Below, piece after piece: positions 10,863-21,780 of a DNA stretch of 64,000 bases. The stretch is taken from the NCBI GenBank assembly GCA_035578175.1, contig JAQMRL010000016.1, positions 2,481,501 to 2,545,500 on the forward strand, given 5' to 3'. Within the stretch, counting starts at the first letter, position 1. Each line of letters opens with the position of its first letter. Position numbers and translations under genes: made by a program. The DNA comes from Catonia carolina. Lineage: Eukaryota > Arthropoda > Insecta > Hemiptera > Achilidae. The notes under the pieces were generated by a model that was given only the letters and a program-made list of their open reading frames with translations, was not told the origin of the DNA and searched no databases.

Positions 10863-12300
10863 GGTTGAAGCTTTTACTTATTTCCAGTGATTATTCTAAA
10901 TAATTAAATTCCTTTGTAGTATCAATATTATAATAATTATTATAACCTATTGAAATGAGGTTTTTAAAAACGTATCTACACCGCATAGTTGCTCTATCTA
11001 GCGGCAGTTTTCCATTTACTTAATGGATGCTTTTCGTTTTAAGTTGAAAAGAAAATGATCGTGTGTTTGTAAATAAACGTGAAGAAAACAATTAATACTA
11101 TTAAACAGTTATAGGCTATTATAGAAAAGTGGATAGTGGGTTCAAGGAATCTGCAGTCGACCAAACTAACTGATTGGTAAATTGTGTTTTTGTTTTATTC
11201 ACTAGATGAAGAGTATTAAAATCTTTTCAGGTTATGTTTGGGAGTCGAAACTTATGAAAAATTTAATAGAGGATGTGTATTCGGTTATTCTAATCAAGTG
11301 TACTGGGCACTACAGATTTAATTAGAGACGGTTTTGTGTTCAGTTGTGAAAATTATTAGGTCAGTGTTTACAAGATTAAACTAGTTTCATTTGTCCTTGG
11401 GTCATGACCTGTAACGTGGTCCAGAAATAATGAATCTAGTTATTTGATTATTTTAAAAATTGATGATATTTAAAAAAACGATTCTGCATATTATATTGAC
11501 TATTGACATGTTTTGTTCAAAATTGATTTTTTTGACTGACATATGTTTGACAAGGTCAGCGGTTTTGACAACTTTGTAGCTTTATGAACATGATAGTAGA
11601 CGAAATTCTATTAATCCTAATTAATATTCAATCGTTGAAGCCAAAACCAACTTATTTATTTGTACCGAAGATTAAGTTGTAAGGTGTAAAATATAACCTC
11701 AAATTCGGAATTGAAATGTATTAAAAGCCGGGTTTTTAAAAACAGTTCAAATGTATAAAATACTCACCCATTGCAAAATCTTTGCTTCCAAAACAAGCAA
11801 AGATTTTAGTTTGCAGCTTGACTTAATTGAGCAATTTGTTGAAAGTAAATGTGGCAGTTTGTAAAGAAAGGTAGCTAGTATAAATTTGATGTAATAAATT
11901 TATGTCCAAGTGGTTCATGTAAAGAAATCTATTAGGCATTTTCTGTAGCATTGTCTTGTGCTGTTGCTGATTACAGGTGAAAATGATTGGCTAGAAGTAA
12001 CCATTGATATGAAAATATGTCCACATTGGTACATGCATGTATGGTGAATGTACATTGTATTTCAGTTGGACCTAATGTTATTCTTTTCTTGTGCGCAGGC
12101 AGCCTTGTTGTACACCACAACATAAATTACTTGAGATACCATCCTGTGCTGGGACTGAATCTTAAATATCATTGGAAAAGGAAGTCTCATTGACAATTCA
12201 GTATCCAAGAAAACTAGTCAGTTAAGTGGATTTTCATTAAAGGTATGTAAATATTATTTTATGAAAATAGAAATTTTTTGAAATTCATTGTAATTATTTT
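10863..12300 (+). repeat. block X, copy 1 (contains a putative 5'-UTR exon)
   Basis: A locus-specific duplicated block, seen again at 14094, 33077, 62413 and 63526. Landmarks are CTGCAGTCGACCAAACTAAC and CGTATCTACACCGCATAG. It lies between a minus-strand LINE and HINE-like elements, upstream of ZNF-B. Similarity with the 33077 copy continues past it to about 13500. Confidence 0.75.
12099..12242 (+). other. putative spliced 5'-UTR exon (X1)
   Basis: 144 bp preceded by a pyrimidine-rich acceptor (TTCTTTTCTTGTGCGCAG) and followed by a donor (AAAG|GTATGT). The segment has no ATG. Both boundaries are conserved at 15397-15559 and 34327-34470. ZNF coding exons begin directly after an acceptor, so they need an upstream non-coding exon, and this is the best candidate. 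Inference only. Confidence 0.4.
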
Positions 12301-12441
12301 GGTTTTTATGTCGTCTACAGAGAAAAATTTAAAAAGGAATTTATGCATACAGAATTAATAGTATTTGTGACTGGCCATGGGAAAAGGGACCCAAGTCAAA
12401 AGTAAGGTTATGAGTGATTCTTGCAGATAATTAAATGCTGA

Positions 12442-12945
12442 AACAGTTATATTTAAGATTGCGGCTTTAATATGCATTTTAGAGTAAAATTGCATTTAAT
12501 ACAAGTTGTAGAGAATTTAAAAAACTACAACTTTTATTTCAAACATTTTTTTGTATAACGCTTAGTTTAGCAGAAGTTAGCAGTTTTCTGTTTTTTTTTC
12601 TCATGAAAACATGTGAAAAAATCGTTTTTTAAGATTTCAGCCTTAGCATGCATTTTACAACAGAAGTGTATATAATCTAATTTATAAGAAAATTAAAACC
12701 TCAACAAATTTTATTTAGAGCATTTTTCTCTATAGAGCCTAGTTTAGTGTGAAAGAGTCATTTCCGTATTTTTAACCCAAACTAAAGTGTTGATTTTTGT
12801 TTTGCGTGTTTCATTGAGTAAAATAAGGTTATGTTTATTGAGGGTAGTTTTTTGTGTATTTCTAATGTTTTATTACTAATGTTATGTTATATTGTAATTA
12901 TTTGCATTTGCAAAAGAAAGTTGTGTGTGTGTTTTACACCAGATT
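12442..12945 (+). mobile_element. HINE-like repeat, 5'-truncated
   Basis: Right half of the family, ending GCAAAAGAAAGTTGTGTG then TTTTACACCAG. Paralogous to 34690-35161. Confidence 0.65.
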
Positions 12946-13300
12946 TCTTTCACCTTTATTTATAAAAAAAGTTTCAGATGAAAGTGGGTTAATATTTCGG
13001 TGATGATATTGTTCAGTTGGTGTTTACTCTCTTGTCTCTGTCAGATGTCATCTCTTACTGATGTAACATTGTGTGCTGAATCATGTGATCTCTTCAAATA
13101 ATTCATATCTCAAATTGTTAACATCCTGCAGCAGATTTTTCTCAGGTCATGACAAATGTAGAAATTCACAAAAGGACAAAGAATTGAAAAATTTTATTGT
13201 AATTTAACATACAAAAAGATAAAACGTTACAATTTTGTTTTTTATTTTAACAAATTGCATTTGAATTTTAATTATACTAAGGAAACTAATCTAAAAATAT
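12946..13300. other. spacer duplicated at 35162-35547
   Basis: Non-coding sequence between two inverted HINE-like fragments, nearly identical in the second unit. No ORF. Confidence 0.5.
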
Positions 13301-13530
13301 CGGGTGTAAAACACTCACACAACTTTCTCTTGCCAATGCAAATAATTAACAATATAACCTAACATTAGAAATAAACAAAAAACTAACCCCAATAAACATT
13401 ACCTTATTTTAATCATGAGTGAAAGACGCAAAATGAAAATCAACTTTAGTTTGCCTTAAAAATACAAAAAATCATTCATTCACGCTAAACTTAGGCTCTT
13501 TAGAGAAAAATGCTTTCAATGAAAGTTGAG
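13301..13530 (-). mobile_element. HINE-like repeat, minus-strand fragment
   Basis: Reads AACACTCACACAACTTTCTC then family sequence until GAGAAAAATGC, after which similarity stops. Confidence 0.65.
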
Positions 13531-14093
13531 CCAAGCCCATAACTGGCGGCTTAGGCTCCTTTCGCCCACGATAGCTCCAGGTTTGTTTCACGTTTAATTC
13601 AACTACACTCTACTTTTATGAAACGACGTATCCAAACAAATCAAGTATAGATATCAGACGAACTAATGTCCCATAGCGGAGCAAGTGAGAGGGAGATATG
13701 TGGCATAACTATGCATGCGCTTAAAGGTCTTTACTGTTTTAATCCAAATCTGAGAACATACTACAGTTGTTATCTTTCTTGTTAGTTTACTGCGTGCATA
13801 AACGCTTGCTCACAACAATGAGTAAAATTACAGACAATGTTATTGGGATGGCGCGTATGGGTTGTGCGAGTGAGAGCGTTATGCAATCTCTCACACCCAC
13901 AGCTAGAGGACTACAGTTCATCTGAATACTGTACTAAAATCCTAATCTATTCTCCTTTAATAGTGGACCCATGCAAACTAGGCTTAATGTTGTTATGAAA
14001 ATTATTGGTATGGTTAAGTTCACTTGTAAGATGCTTCAAATCATACTTTAATAAAAACCTAATAATGTGAGATTTTTGAGGATGTAACATTGG
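13531..14093. other. no gene; short dispersed repeat at 13695-13785
   Basis: 13695-13785 (around CTATGCATGCGCTTAAA) resembles 59080-59170 (around CTACGCATGCGCCCAAA). The rest is unrecognised. Confidence 0.4.
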
Positions 14094-15044
14094 GTGAAGT
14101 TATTTGTACTTATTTCCACTGACTGTTGTCAAATATTTTGTTCTATAAAATTTAATTCCTTTCTAGTTCAATTGTATTTTTAACCAATGCAAATAAAGTA
14201 TTTTTAAACGTATCAACACATACAGTTGCGCTATCTAGCGACAGTTTTCCATTTACAAAACTTGATGCCTTTCATTTCATGGTGAGAACAGAAGTTTATT
14301 GTGTGTTAGTAAAAAAGCTAGGAGAAAACAATTAGTACTATTAAACAGTAATAGGTTATTATAGAAAATTAGATCGTGGATTCAAGAATCTGCAGTCGAC
14401 CAAACTAACTGATTGGTAAATTATATTTTTGTTTTATTCACTAGATGAAGAGTATGAAAATCTTTTCAGGTTATGTGTGAGAAGCGAAACTTATTGTGAA
14501 CACGGTTAAATGAAAAGTTTAATGGAGAATGTGTATTTATTCTAATCAAGTGGGCACTGGAGATTTAATTAGAGGCGTTTTAGTGATCAGTTGTGAAAAC
14601 GATTCGGTCAATGTTTAATTTGGCTCTGACAGACATTTTTGTTTAACGAGGTCAGATGGTTTTTACAACTTTACGAGCTTCATGAAAACATCATTATAGT
14701 ATCCGAGGTTCTATTAATCGGTGAAAGGAAAACCAACTTATTTATGTGTACCGAAGATTAACTTTGAGGGGTAAATCATAACCTCAAACTTTGAAAATGA
14801 AAGGTTCCTAAAATTGGTTTTCAAAAAGTTCAAACACATAAAATAATCACCCGTTGTTTAACAAGCAACATCTTCTCTTCCCAAGTAATATTTGGGAAGA
14901 TGCCCGTGACTTAACTTAGCAATTTGTTGAAAATAAATATGGCACTTTGTAAAGAAAGAAGCTAGTATATGTCCAAGCAGTTAAATGGTTCATGTAAAGA
15001 AATCTATTAGGCATTTGGCTGTAGCCATCTATTAGGCATTTGGC

Positions 15045-15202
15045 CGGCCGCATTGGCGCAGTTGGTAACGTGCTCGCCTCTCATCATGCGGTCTTGGGTT
15101 CGAATCCCATTCAGGCATGGCATTTTTTCATACGTTACAAAATATCATTTCACCCTTCACCAGCTGCATTAGCAGTAATTGCAAAACAGTCGGACGTTAA
15201 AC

Positions 15203-15234
<32 letters not shown>
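15045..15234 (+). mobile_element. tRNA-derived SINE, full length
   Basis: Polymerase III A box TGGCGCAGTTGG (15054-15065) and B box GGTTCGAATCC (15097-15107), a ~100-bp body ending CGGACGTTAAACC, and a poly(A) tail of ~32. A direct repeat ATTTGGC flanks it (15038-15044, 15235-15241). A truncated relative lies at 29511-29640. It is not a functional tRNA: it has the body and tail, and its acceptor ends do not pair. Confidence 0.85.
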
Positions 15235-15239
<5 letters not shown>

Positions 15240-15396
15240 GCTGTAGCATTGTCTTGTGCTGTTGCTGATTACAGGTGAAAATAATTGGCTAGAAGTAACC
15301 ATTGATATGAAAATATGTCTACATTGGTACATGCATGTATGGTGAATGTACATTGTATTTCAGTTGGACCTAATGTTATTCTTTTGTTGTGCGTAG

Positions 15397-15559
15397 GCAG
15401 CCTTGAAGTACACCACAACATAAATTACTTGAGATAATTTATGTTGTGGTGTACTTCAAGGCTGCCTGGGATTGAATCTTAAATATCATTGGAAAAGGAA
15501 GTCTCATTGACAATTCAGTATTCAAGAAAACTAGCCAATTAAGTGAATTTTCATTAAAG
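15397..15559 (+). other. putative 5'-UTR exon (X2) rebuilt by a 31-bp perfect hairpin
   Basis: Acceptor TTGTTGTGCGTAG before 15397 and donor AAAG|GTAAGT after 15559. Compared with X1 and X3, ~16 bases are replaced by an inverted copy of the exon's own first 31 bases. This creates arms 15397-15427 and 15435-15465 with a 7-base loop. Confidence 0.45.
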
Positions 15560-15704
15560 GTAAGTTTCTCTTATTCATTAAATTTAAATTCTGAAAATTC
15601 ATTATAATTCCGAATTCAAATTAATTATAATTTGCGAAAGGAAACGTTCTTGAAGTTCTCCAAATTTTACTGACAGAAACGTTAAGCAGTGCCAAGATAA
15701 AGAT

Positions 15705-16490
15705 ATGGGGGATGAAAAGATCGGAAATATGACCTTATCACAAGTAATGGAGTCGTTTAGGGTCATGTTAGACAAGAAGTTAGCACACGTAGCGTCGAAG
15801 CGGGACATTAAATTGCTTTCGGAGAAAGTGAATGCTTTAGAAGAAGAAAATCGCGTCCTTAGAGAAGAAGTATTGATGCTTAGGCGAGTATGTTCAAATA
15901 GTGAAGCCAAGTTAGTTGATTTAGAAGGGAAGTCAAGCCGCAATAATCTGATATTCAAAGGTTTGGAAGACTTTCGAGGAGAATGTGTATTGAAAGTAAA
16001 GCGTTTTTGTACAGAGGTCCTTAAAGTCGAACAGGAAGTGGAAGTTAATCTTGGTCATTTATTGGGAAATAGGAGCAATACAATCATCGTGCATATACCT
16101 AAGGATAGTGACATTGCTAAAATTCTCGAAAACGTTAAAAAGCTGAAGGGCACCAAATTTGTTGTTCACAAGGACTTTCCAGAAGAGGTTCGTGTAAAGC
16201 GTAGAAAACTGTTAGAGCTGAAAAGCGAACTAGTAAAAGTAGTAGGGAATGAACCGGTGTACCTGGGATACGACTTTTTAAAGATAAAGGGTACAAAATA
16301 TTTTTTGACCGAGGATATGAAATTGATGGCGGGTAAGGAAGACGGGGTACAAAAGCTGAAATCTGTATTTAAAATCGACTTGGCGGAGGTTGTTAAGAGG
16401 CTGGCGAGTGTACAGGCCGTGGAATATCAACAAGCATTGGCCCGAAAGTCTGGTGGCGTCCGGAACAAGTCGACGGAGCAGAATATTTAG
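15705..16490 (+). CDS. LINE ORF1p, RNA-binding protein (261 aa)
   Basis: An intact frame from ATG at 15705, the first ATG after the element's 5' region. Residues ~25-75 are a predicted coiled coil (leucine and glutamate heptads). After SSRNNLIFKGLEDF (about 79-92) comes an RRM-like region with NTIIVHIPKDSDI, then a C-terminal domain with KFVVHKDFPEEVRVKRRKL, typical of L1-type ORF1 proteins that bind element RNA. TAG at 16488 ends it. ORF2 follows in the same frame without a nearby ATG. Confidence 0.8.
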   Translation: MGDEKIGNMTLSQVMESFRVMLDKKLAHVASKRDIKLLSEKVNALEEENRVLREEVLMLRRVCSNSEAKLVDLEGKSSRNNLIFKGLEDFRGECVLKVKRFCTEVLKVEQEVEVNLGHLLGNRSNTIIVHIPKDSDIAKILENVKKLKGTKFVVHKDFPEEVRVKRRKLLELKSELVKVVGNEPVYLGYDFLKIKGTKYFLTEDMKLMAGKEDGVQKLKSVFKIDLAEVVKRLASVQAVEYQQALARKSGGVRNKSTEQNI

Positions 16491-19400
16491 GATCTTCCCG
16501 CAGCTCTTCAAGATGGTGGCAGTGAAAATAAAATTGTGTATAGTGATGAGAAATCCAAAATCAAGGTGTTATTTTATAATATATGTGGTTTAAAAGGTAA
16601 GGTAAAGGATAATAATTTTTTAAGTTTCTTAAAAGAATATGATATAATTTTACTGTGTGAAACTTTTATTATACAAGAAGATGTTACTTATTTTCAATGT
16701 TTTTTCTATAACTTTAAGATACGTTGGGTTTACGGAGAAAAGGTTTCTCATTTTGGGAGGGGTAGCGGAGGAATGATGTTAGGAGTTAGAATTGATTCAA
16801 ATTATGTGGAAAATTGTAAATATGCAAACATAGGTAGTAGGCCAGTTGTGACATTAAAATTAAAAAATAGTCGAGAGGTCAATATATTGCCGGTATATAT
16901 TAATTATAATAAGTGGGATGCTGATTTCAGTAGTTAATATGATGATCTTTTGCAGAATTCGGACATGAATGTAATAGTGATAGGCGACATGAATATACGA
17001 ATCGGAGAAGAACAGGTCTTGTCGAGTAGAACGAACTCAGGTAATCGTTTTGCAAAATTTAGGAAATCGATAGATAAGATAGTGAATGGCAGGAGGCAAA
17101 GGTACTTAGAGATGTGCGATGACCTAGGGTACGTTATTCTTAATGGTAGAACTGATGGGGATAAAGAAGGGGAAATGACATTCGTGGGTGGGATGGGCGT
17201 GTCGGTGAATGACGTAGCAGCAGTATCTGGTAGTATTTTAGATCTAGTGGATGATTTTAAAGTGCAAATGCAGTCGTATTCCGACCATATACCGATAGAA
17301 TTGGAATTAGTAATCGAAAATAGTAAAATCAACGATATCTCCTGTTTGCCTTTGTTGCCGAAGTTATTATGGAGGGAGTCGAGTGATAAAAACTACAAAG
17401 ATAAATTGAACAATTCATTGCGTAATCTTTCAATTAATACAGAGTCTAATCAGGCTATCAGTAGTATTATAGAATCAATTAGGAAGGCAGCGGGGAGTCC
17501 GGTGGTTGGGGGTCAAGGTCAGGCATCTGCTAAAAGTAAACAATCGTGGTTCGATTACGAATATGTACGTTCACGTAAAGAAGTATTATCGTTATTAAAT
17601 TTATACAGAAAAACAAATGCGAATAGTATTAAAGATCTATACTTGGTTAAAAACAAAGCATATAAAATGTTATGCGACGTAAAGCGTAAACAATATCAAA
17701 AGGCCCTATTAGGTATGATCTCATCGGCAAAAGACCCAAAAACTTTCTGGCGGTCATTGAACAGGTTCAAAAGAAGATCAAACTCGGTAAGCAATAAAAT
17801 TAATAACGGGGAGTGTATTGATTATTTTAAAACACTTAAATCCAAATTTGTTAGCTGAACCTGTTTTATATGCGGAACCGTACATAGAAAATCCTACATT
17901 AGACAATGAATTTAAATTAGAGGAATTACAAGCTGTAATAAGTAAAGGCAAAGATAATAAAAGTCCGGGTTTTGACGGTATTCCATACGAATTTTATAAA
18001 AAGGCACCTGTACTACTGATTGAAAAGTTACTGCAAATTTTTAACAATATTTATAGAACCGACAGGGTACCGGATAGTTTTAAGGCGTCAATTATATTTC
18101 CACTGCATAAAAAAGGGGCAATGGAAGATGTTTCTAATTATCGGGGTATATCCTTTATGAATGTGGTAGCAAAGTTATTTACGGGCCTGTTACTGGGTAG
18201 ATTGAACAGGTGGGTTGAAACTAATAATATTCTCAACGAATTTCAGGCTGGGTTACGTAAGGGATATTCAACGGTGGATAACATATTTGTCTTGTCATCT
18301 ATTGTTAAACTCAGATTGGCCAAAAAGGGAAAACTTTACTCTTTTTTTGTGGATTTTTCGTCAGCCTTTGATACAATTGATAGAAGGGCCTTGTGTTACA
18401 AATTATCTTGTCTAGGGCTGTCAACGAGAATGTTAAAAGTAATAAAGTGTTTGAATAGGGGTACAACTGCAGCGGTATGGAGTAAGATTGGTATGACAGA
18501 AAGTTTCGAAACCGGCATGGGAGTGAGACAGGGGTGTTTGCTGAGTCGTTTGTTGTTTGCAATATTCCTCAATGACTTGCACGATGAATTAGAGGGCGGG
18601 ATATTGGTAGGAGGGAAAAGAATAAAATTACTACTATATGCAGACGATATAGTAATTATGTCAGAATCTCCAGTGGGATTGCAGTACATGATAAATAAAT
18701 CGGAAAATTATTGTCAGAGTTGGAATCTAAAAGTAAATTTGCAGAAATCCAAAGTAATGGTCTTAAGAAATGGGGGTAGGCCGGGTAATAATGAAAAATG
18801 GTTTTATAAAGGAGAGCTGATAGAATGTGTTAATGTGTACAAATATTTGGGTGTCTTCCTTACCCCCTCGATGAAAACAGAATACCATTTGCAGAAAAAA
18901 ATGGTCTCACCCAAATCGGCACTCAATGTAAGTTGGGAAAACATAATAAAAAATAAATAAGTAACATGGGCAACCAAAACCAGTCTTTTCAGCGCATGTG
19001 CTAGGGCAATTATTTGTTACGCAGCCCAGGTATGGGGCTACAAGCAACACGACAGTGTGGAAAAGCTTCAGTGTTATTTTGTAAAAAAGGCCCTTACTCT
19101 TCCAAATAATACCCCAAACTACATGCTTTATATCGAAACAGGTATGAAACCATTATATTTGTATACTTTAAAATTGCACTTTGATTATATAATTAAAGTA
19201 CTAAAAATGAAAGATCAAAGGCTACCGAAAATCATGGCTTTGGAAATAGTTAAAAATAATATAGGTTGGTTCAGGGAATGGGGGGAAATTGTGTCACAGT
19301 TAGGGCTAGGGGTGAGGTTTGAAATAGGCAATATGGGAATTGGAAGGGATGGTTTAGGCAGATTATATTATCACTCCAGGATAAGCAGAAGGAACGTTCT

Positions 19401-19760
19401 CTGGCAGAAATTAATGCCACAAGATATCACAGCTGGTATAAACAGCTAAACGTAGTTCTAGGTGAAGCCAGATCTGTCAAAAATCAGGTGGATCATTAAA
19501 GCGCGTGGTGAATTGATAGACTTAAATTACAAACCATGGGTTGTGGATAAAAAAATTTGGGAGAAAAAGAGGACATATTTCACTTTGTGGGAAGCTGTCC
19601 AGTTCTTAGGGAATGGCGCCGAAAATGGTTGGGGCAGAATGAATTGGGACAGGAAGCTTTTCTGGAACTTTTAAATGGGAAAGACTGGCAGGGGCTAGCA
19701 TCCTTTTGTAGAGATGCTAGGAGATATAGATGGGCATTGATTACAGAATTCAATTACTGA
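16491..19760 (+). pseudogene. LINE ORF2: endonuclease and reverse transcriptase, disrupted
   Basis: Endonuclease motifs: FYNICGLKGK, LLCET, VIGDMNIR and SDHIPIEL. RT motifs in order: SPGFDGIPYEF, NYRGISFMN, FVDFSSAFDTID, GVRQGCLLS and the catalytic YADDIVIM (about 18637-18660). The C-terminal part has HFVGSCPVL and ends near 19760. Lesions: in-frame TAA at 16935 and 18958, a frameshift within 17818-17858, and further shifts at about 19430-19560. The element cannot make a full protein. Confidence 0.85.
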
Positions 19761-20089
19761 GGCATAAAAATTTGATTGTTTGTTTTGTTCTTCTGTTGTG
19801 TCTAGGAAGAAGGATGAATAGGGTGATGGGTTTTGGTTTTTAAATTTATTCCCTATTGTGTTTTAATTTCATTTTTCATTAGGTCATTATGCTTCTATAT
19901 ATATGTCGTTTTTATAAAGTTGGTGTATAGTTTCTTTTTTCTAATGTATTCCTGATTGTAATATACTATGTTTTTGAATATTGTAATTAATTGTAAGTGT
20001 ACTCTGATTTTCCGGCTGATGACTGCGGTCAAGCCGTATGACGTGTGTAAAAGGAGGATGTAACATTTGTAAAAGTGAAAAATAAAGCA

Positions 20090-20124
<35 letters not shown>

Positions 20125-20129
<5 letters not shown>

Positions 20130-20798
20130 TATTATATTGGTCATTATTTGCATTGGCAAGAGAAAGTTGTGTGAGTGTTTCACACCAAATTTTATTTACT
20201 TATTCTCTTGCAAAAAAAAAACAACAGAACATCAATAATTGCCACTAAACTAACATTGTACAAAATATAATAATTAGCAATAAATTTGAAATAAAAGTTG
20301 TAGGTTTTTAAATGTGCTACAATTTTGATTGTACACTTTTGCCCTAAATGCATATTAAGGCTGCAATCTTTAACACCATTTTTTTCTACGAGAGCACAGC
20401 CTGGCCAAGAATTTCACCAACAAGTGCTCATATTATCTCATAGATCATAAAAATTTTACTAAATGAGGCGATTTTTAAAAAACCACTAGAGCCAATTTTG
20501 GGAAAATCACAAAAAAGAACAATGTTACGAATAAACTACTACTTATGGTTAACCGATTTTGAAGAAATGTTCCTGTCGGGTCCTCTAGTAGTATCTAACT
20601 TACGCTTCAAGTTTCAACTTTTTACAATGTTTTGTTCTTGAGATATATTTTTCACACACACCAAGACCAGTCACTTAAAACATGTTTTTTGTGTTCAGAG
20701 ACTCAGAAAACATATATATCCGGTGAAATCTCGCTTTCGAAAAATCAACATGGAAACGAAACTTTTCTTCCAATATATTCATATTGGCAAGAGAAAGT
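20125..20798 (-). mobile_element. HINE-like fragments, head-to-head (ZNF-B unit)
   Basis: 20125-20196 is a plus-strand right end (GGCAAGAGAAAGTTGTGTG). 20216-20798 is a minus-strand left half ending ATTGGCAAGAGAAAGT. The same pair occurs at 42583-43240, so the ZNF-B/ZNF-C duplication already includes it. Confidence 0.7.
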
Positions 20799-21061
20799 GA
20801 GTCATAAATCATAACTTACTATATGACATGATTGCTTATTTTATTTGATACCAGCGTGCGTAGGTCATTTTTTGTTATGTTTAAGGCCAAATGATACATT
20901 TATTGTGAAACCAAAATTTATAGTGACTGACATAGTTTCAGAGGAAAAATAAAAGTACTGTACCAAATACTAGTGCTTGTATAGTATAGGCCAGGTACTG
21001 GCAACAATAAAACAATTATTCTAATGTATCATCAGAATGACGTAAATTACTTATGTTAAGT
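20799..21061. other. upstream flank shared by ZNF-B and ZNF-C
   Basis: Non-coding and similar to 43241-43274 joined to 47919-48260; the intervening 4.6 kb is an insertion in the ZNF-C unit. Confidence 0.6.
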
Positions 21062-21361
21062 TTTGTTTTATTGCTAATGTGTGTAATTGCAATCTGTCCC
21101 AATGAGCTGAGAATGATGTGTATGATAAATAAAAAAAGGTGTAGTCTTGCACTGCCTCAGGCCAATTATTCCTGCGAGGGTGTGGTTAATTGAACCCCAA
21201 CCATCAAAGTACACCGGTAACCACTGTCTAGTATTCAAATGCGTATAAAAGTAAAACTACCTTGACTAGGATTTGAACTGGGAACGTATGTCTCCTTAAA
21301 TAGCTGTGTGTTGAGGTGAGTTGCAGTGACGACTTTACCTCTAGACTAACCTGGTGGGTAC
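21062..21361 (-). mobile_element. tRNA-derived SINE, family 3, copy 1
   Basis: On the minus strand the head has an A box like GGTTAGTCTAGAGGTAAAG and B box GTTCAAATCC (complement at 21269-21280), followed by a body shared with 56818-57119 and a headless copy at 48260-48447. Confidence 0.65.
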
Positions 21362-21643
21362 TTAGGTAAGGTGTGTGTGCATATGAAAAGCAAAGTGACT
21401 ATAGATGATGGGTGAGGGAGGGACGGACGGGGAGTGGAGGATATCAGTTGCTCTTCTGTAAGGGCCACAAGCCAGTAACCGGCCTCTACCATCGGAAGTG
21501 ACTGTACGTGTTGGGCTGGGGGTGTGGTGGAGTGGACCCAGTGCAGCCTGTTCCTGCCACCAGCCACAATTCAAATAACGCAAGATCATGCCAAACAATT
21601 CAAAAAACAAACGTGATATTTTCTAGCATTTATTTAAAAAATT

Positions 21644-21690
21644 GTGATACCATCACACAACTTTCTCTTGCCAATGTAGAAAATGAACAA
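21644..21690 (-). mobile_element. HINE-like right-end fragment just upstream of ZNF-B exon
   Basis: CACACAACTTTCTCTTGCCAA then AACAATATAAC, the family's right end reversed. The same fragment lies at 49455-49505 upstream of ZNF-C, so it predates the duplication. Confidence 0.55.
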
Positions 21691-21766
21691 TATAACGTAT
21701 GTATATTATGTATACGTGTGGGTGGCAGTGCCACAGGTGTTTCTGTCATTAAATATAATAAAATGT

Positions 21767-21780
21767 GTTGTTGTTTTCAG
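21767..21780 (+). promoter_or_regulatory. 3' splice acceptor before the ZNF-B coding exon
   Basis: GTTGTTGTTTTCAG directly abuts the ATG at 21781. It is conserved at 49573-49586 before ZNF-C. This decides the start: open codons upstream lie in an intron and repeat. Confidence 0.7.

Larger units (their letters stand above)
14094..15609 (+). repeat. block X, copy 2, carrying a SINE
   Basis: The same block as 10863-12300, with a SINE inserted at 15045-15234 and a rearranged exon-like segment. The decayed LINE at 15610-20121 starts where X similarity ends. Confidence 0.7.
15610..20121 (+). mobile_element. two-ORF non-LTR retrotransposon (LINE), near full length but decayed
   Basis: 5' region, ORF1 (15705-16490), ORF2 remnants (16491-19760), a ~330-bp 3' UTR, an AATAAA at about 20079 and an (ATT)n tail to 20121. 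ORF1 is of the coiled-coil/RRM type found in L1-like elements; ORF2 has an APE-type endonuclease and RT. It interrupts the stretch between block X copy 2 and ZNF-B. The clade is uncertain (L1-like or Ingi-like). Confidence 0.85.

Noticed and set aside
15045..15115. Functional tRNA gene (also 36851, 41152, 58181, and minus strand 24415, 57119)
   Set aside because: A and B boxes are present, but the acceptor and anticodon arms do not pair properly and each has a SINE body or tail.
15150..15353. 67-aa frame with a phenylalanine run
   Set aside because: Reads through the complement of the SINE poly(A) tail.
21508..21780. Longer N-terminus for ZNF-B (and 49521-49586 for ZNF-C)
   Set aside because: The in-frame upstream part crosses a SINE/HINE-like fragment and a splice acceptor, and ZNF-B and ZNF-C do not share it as protein.
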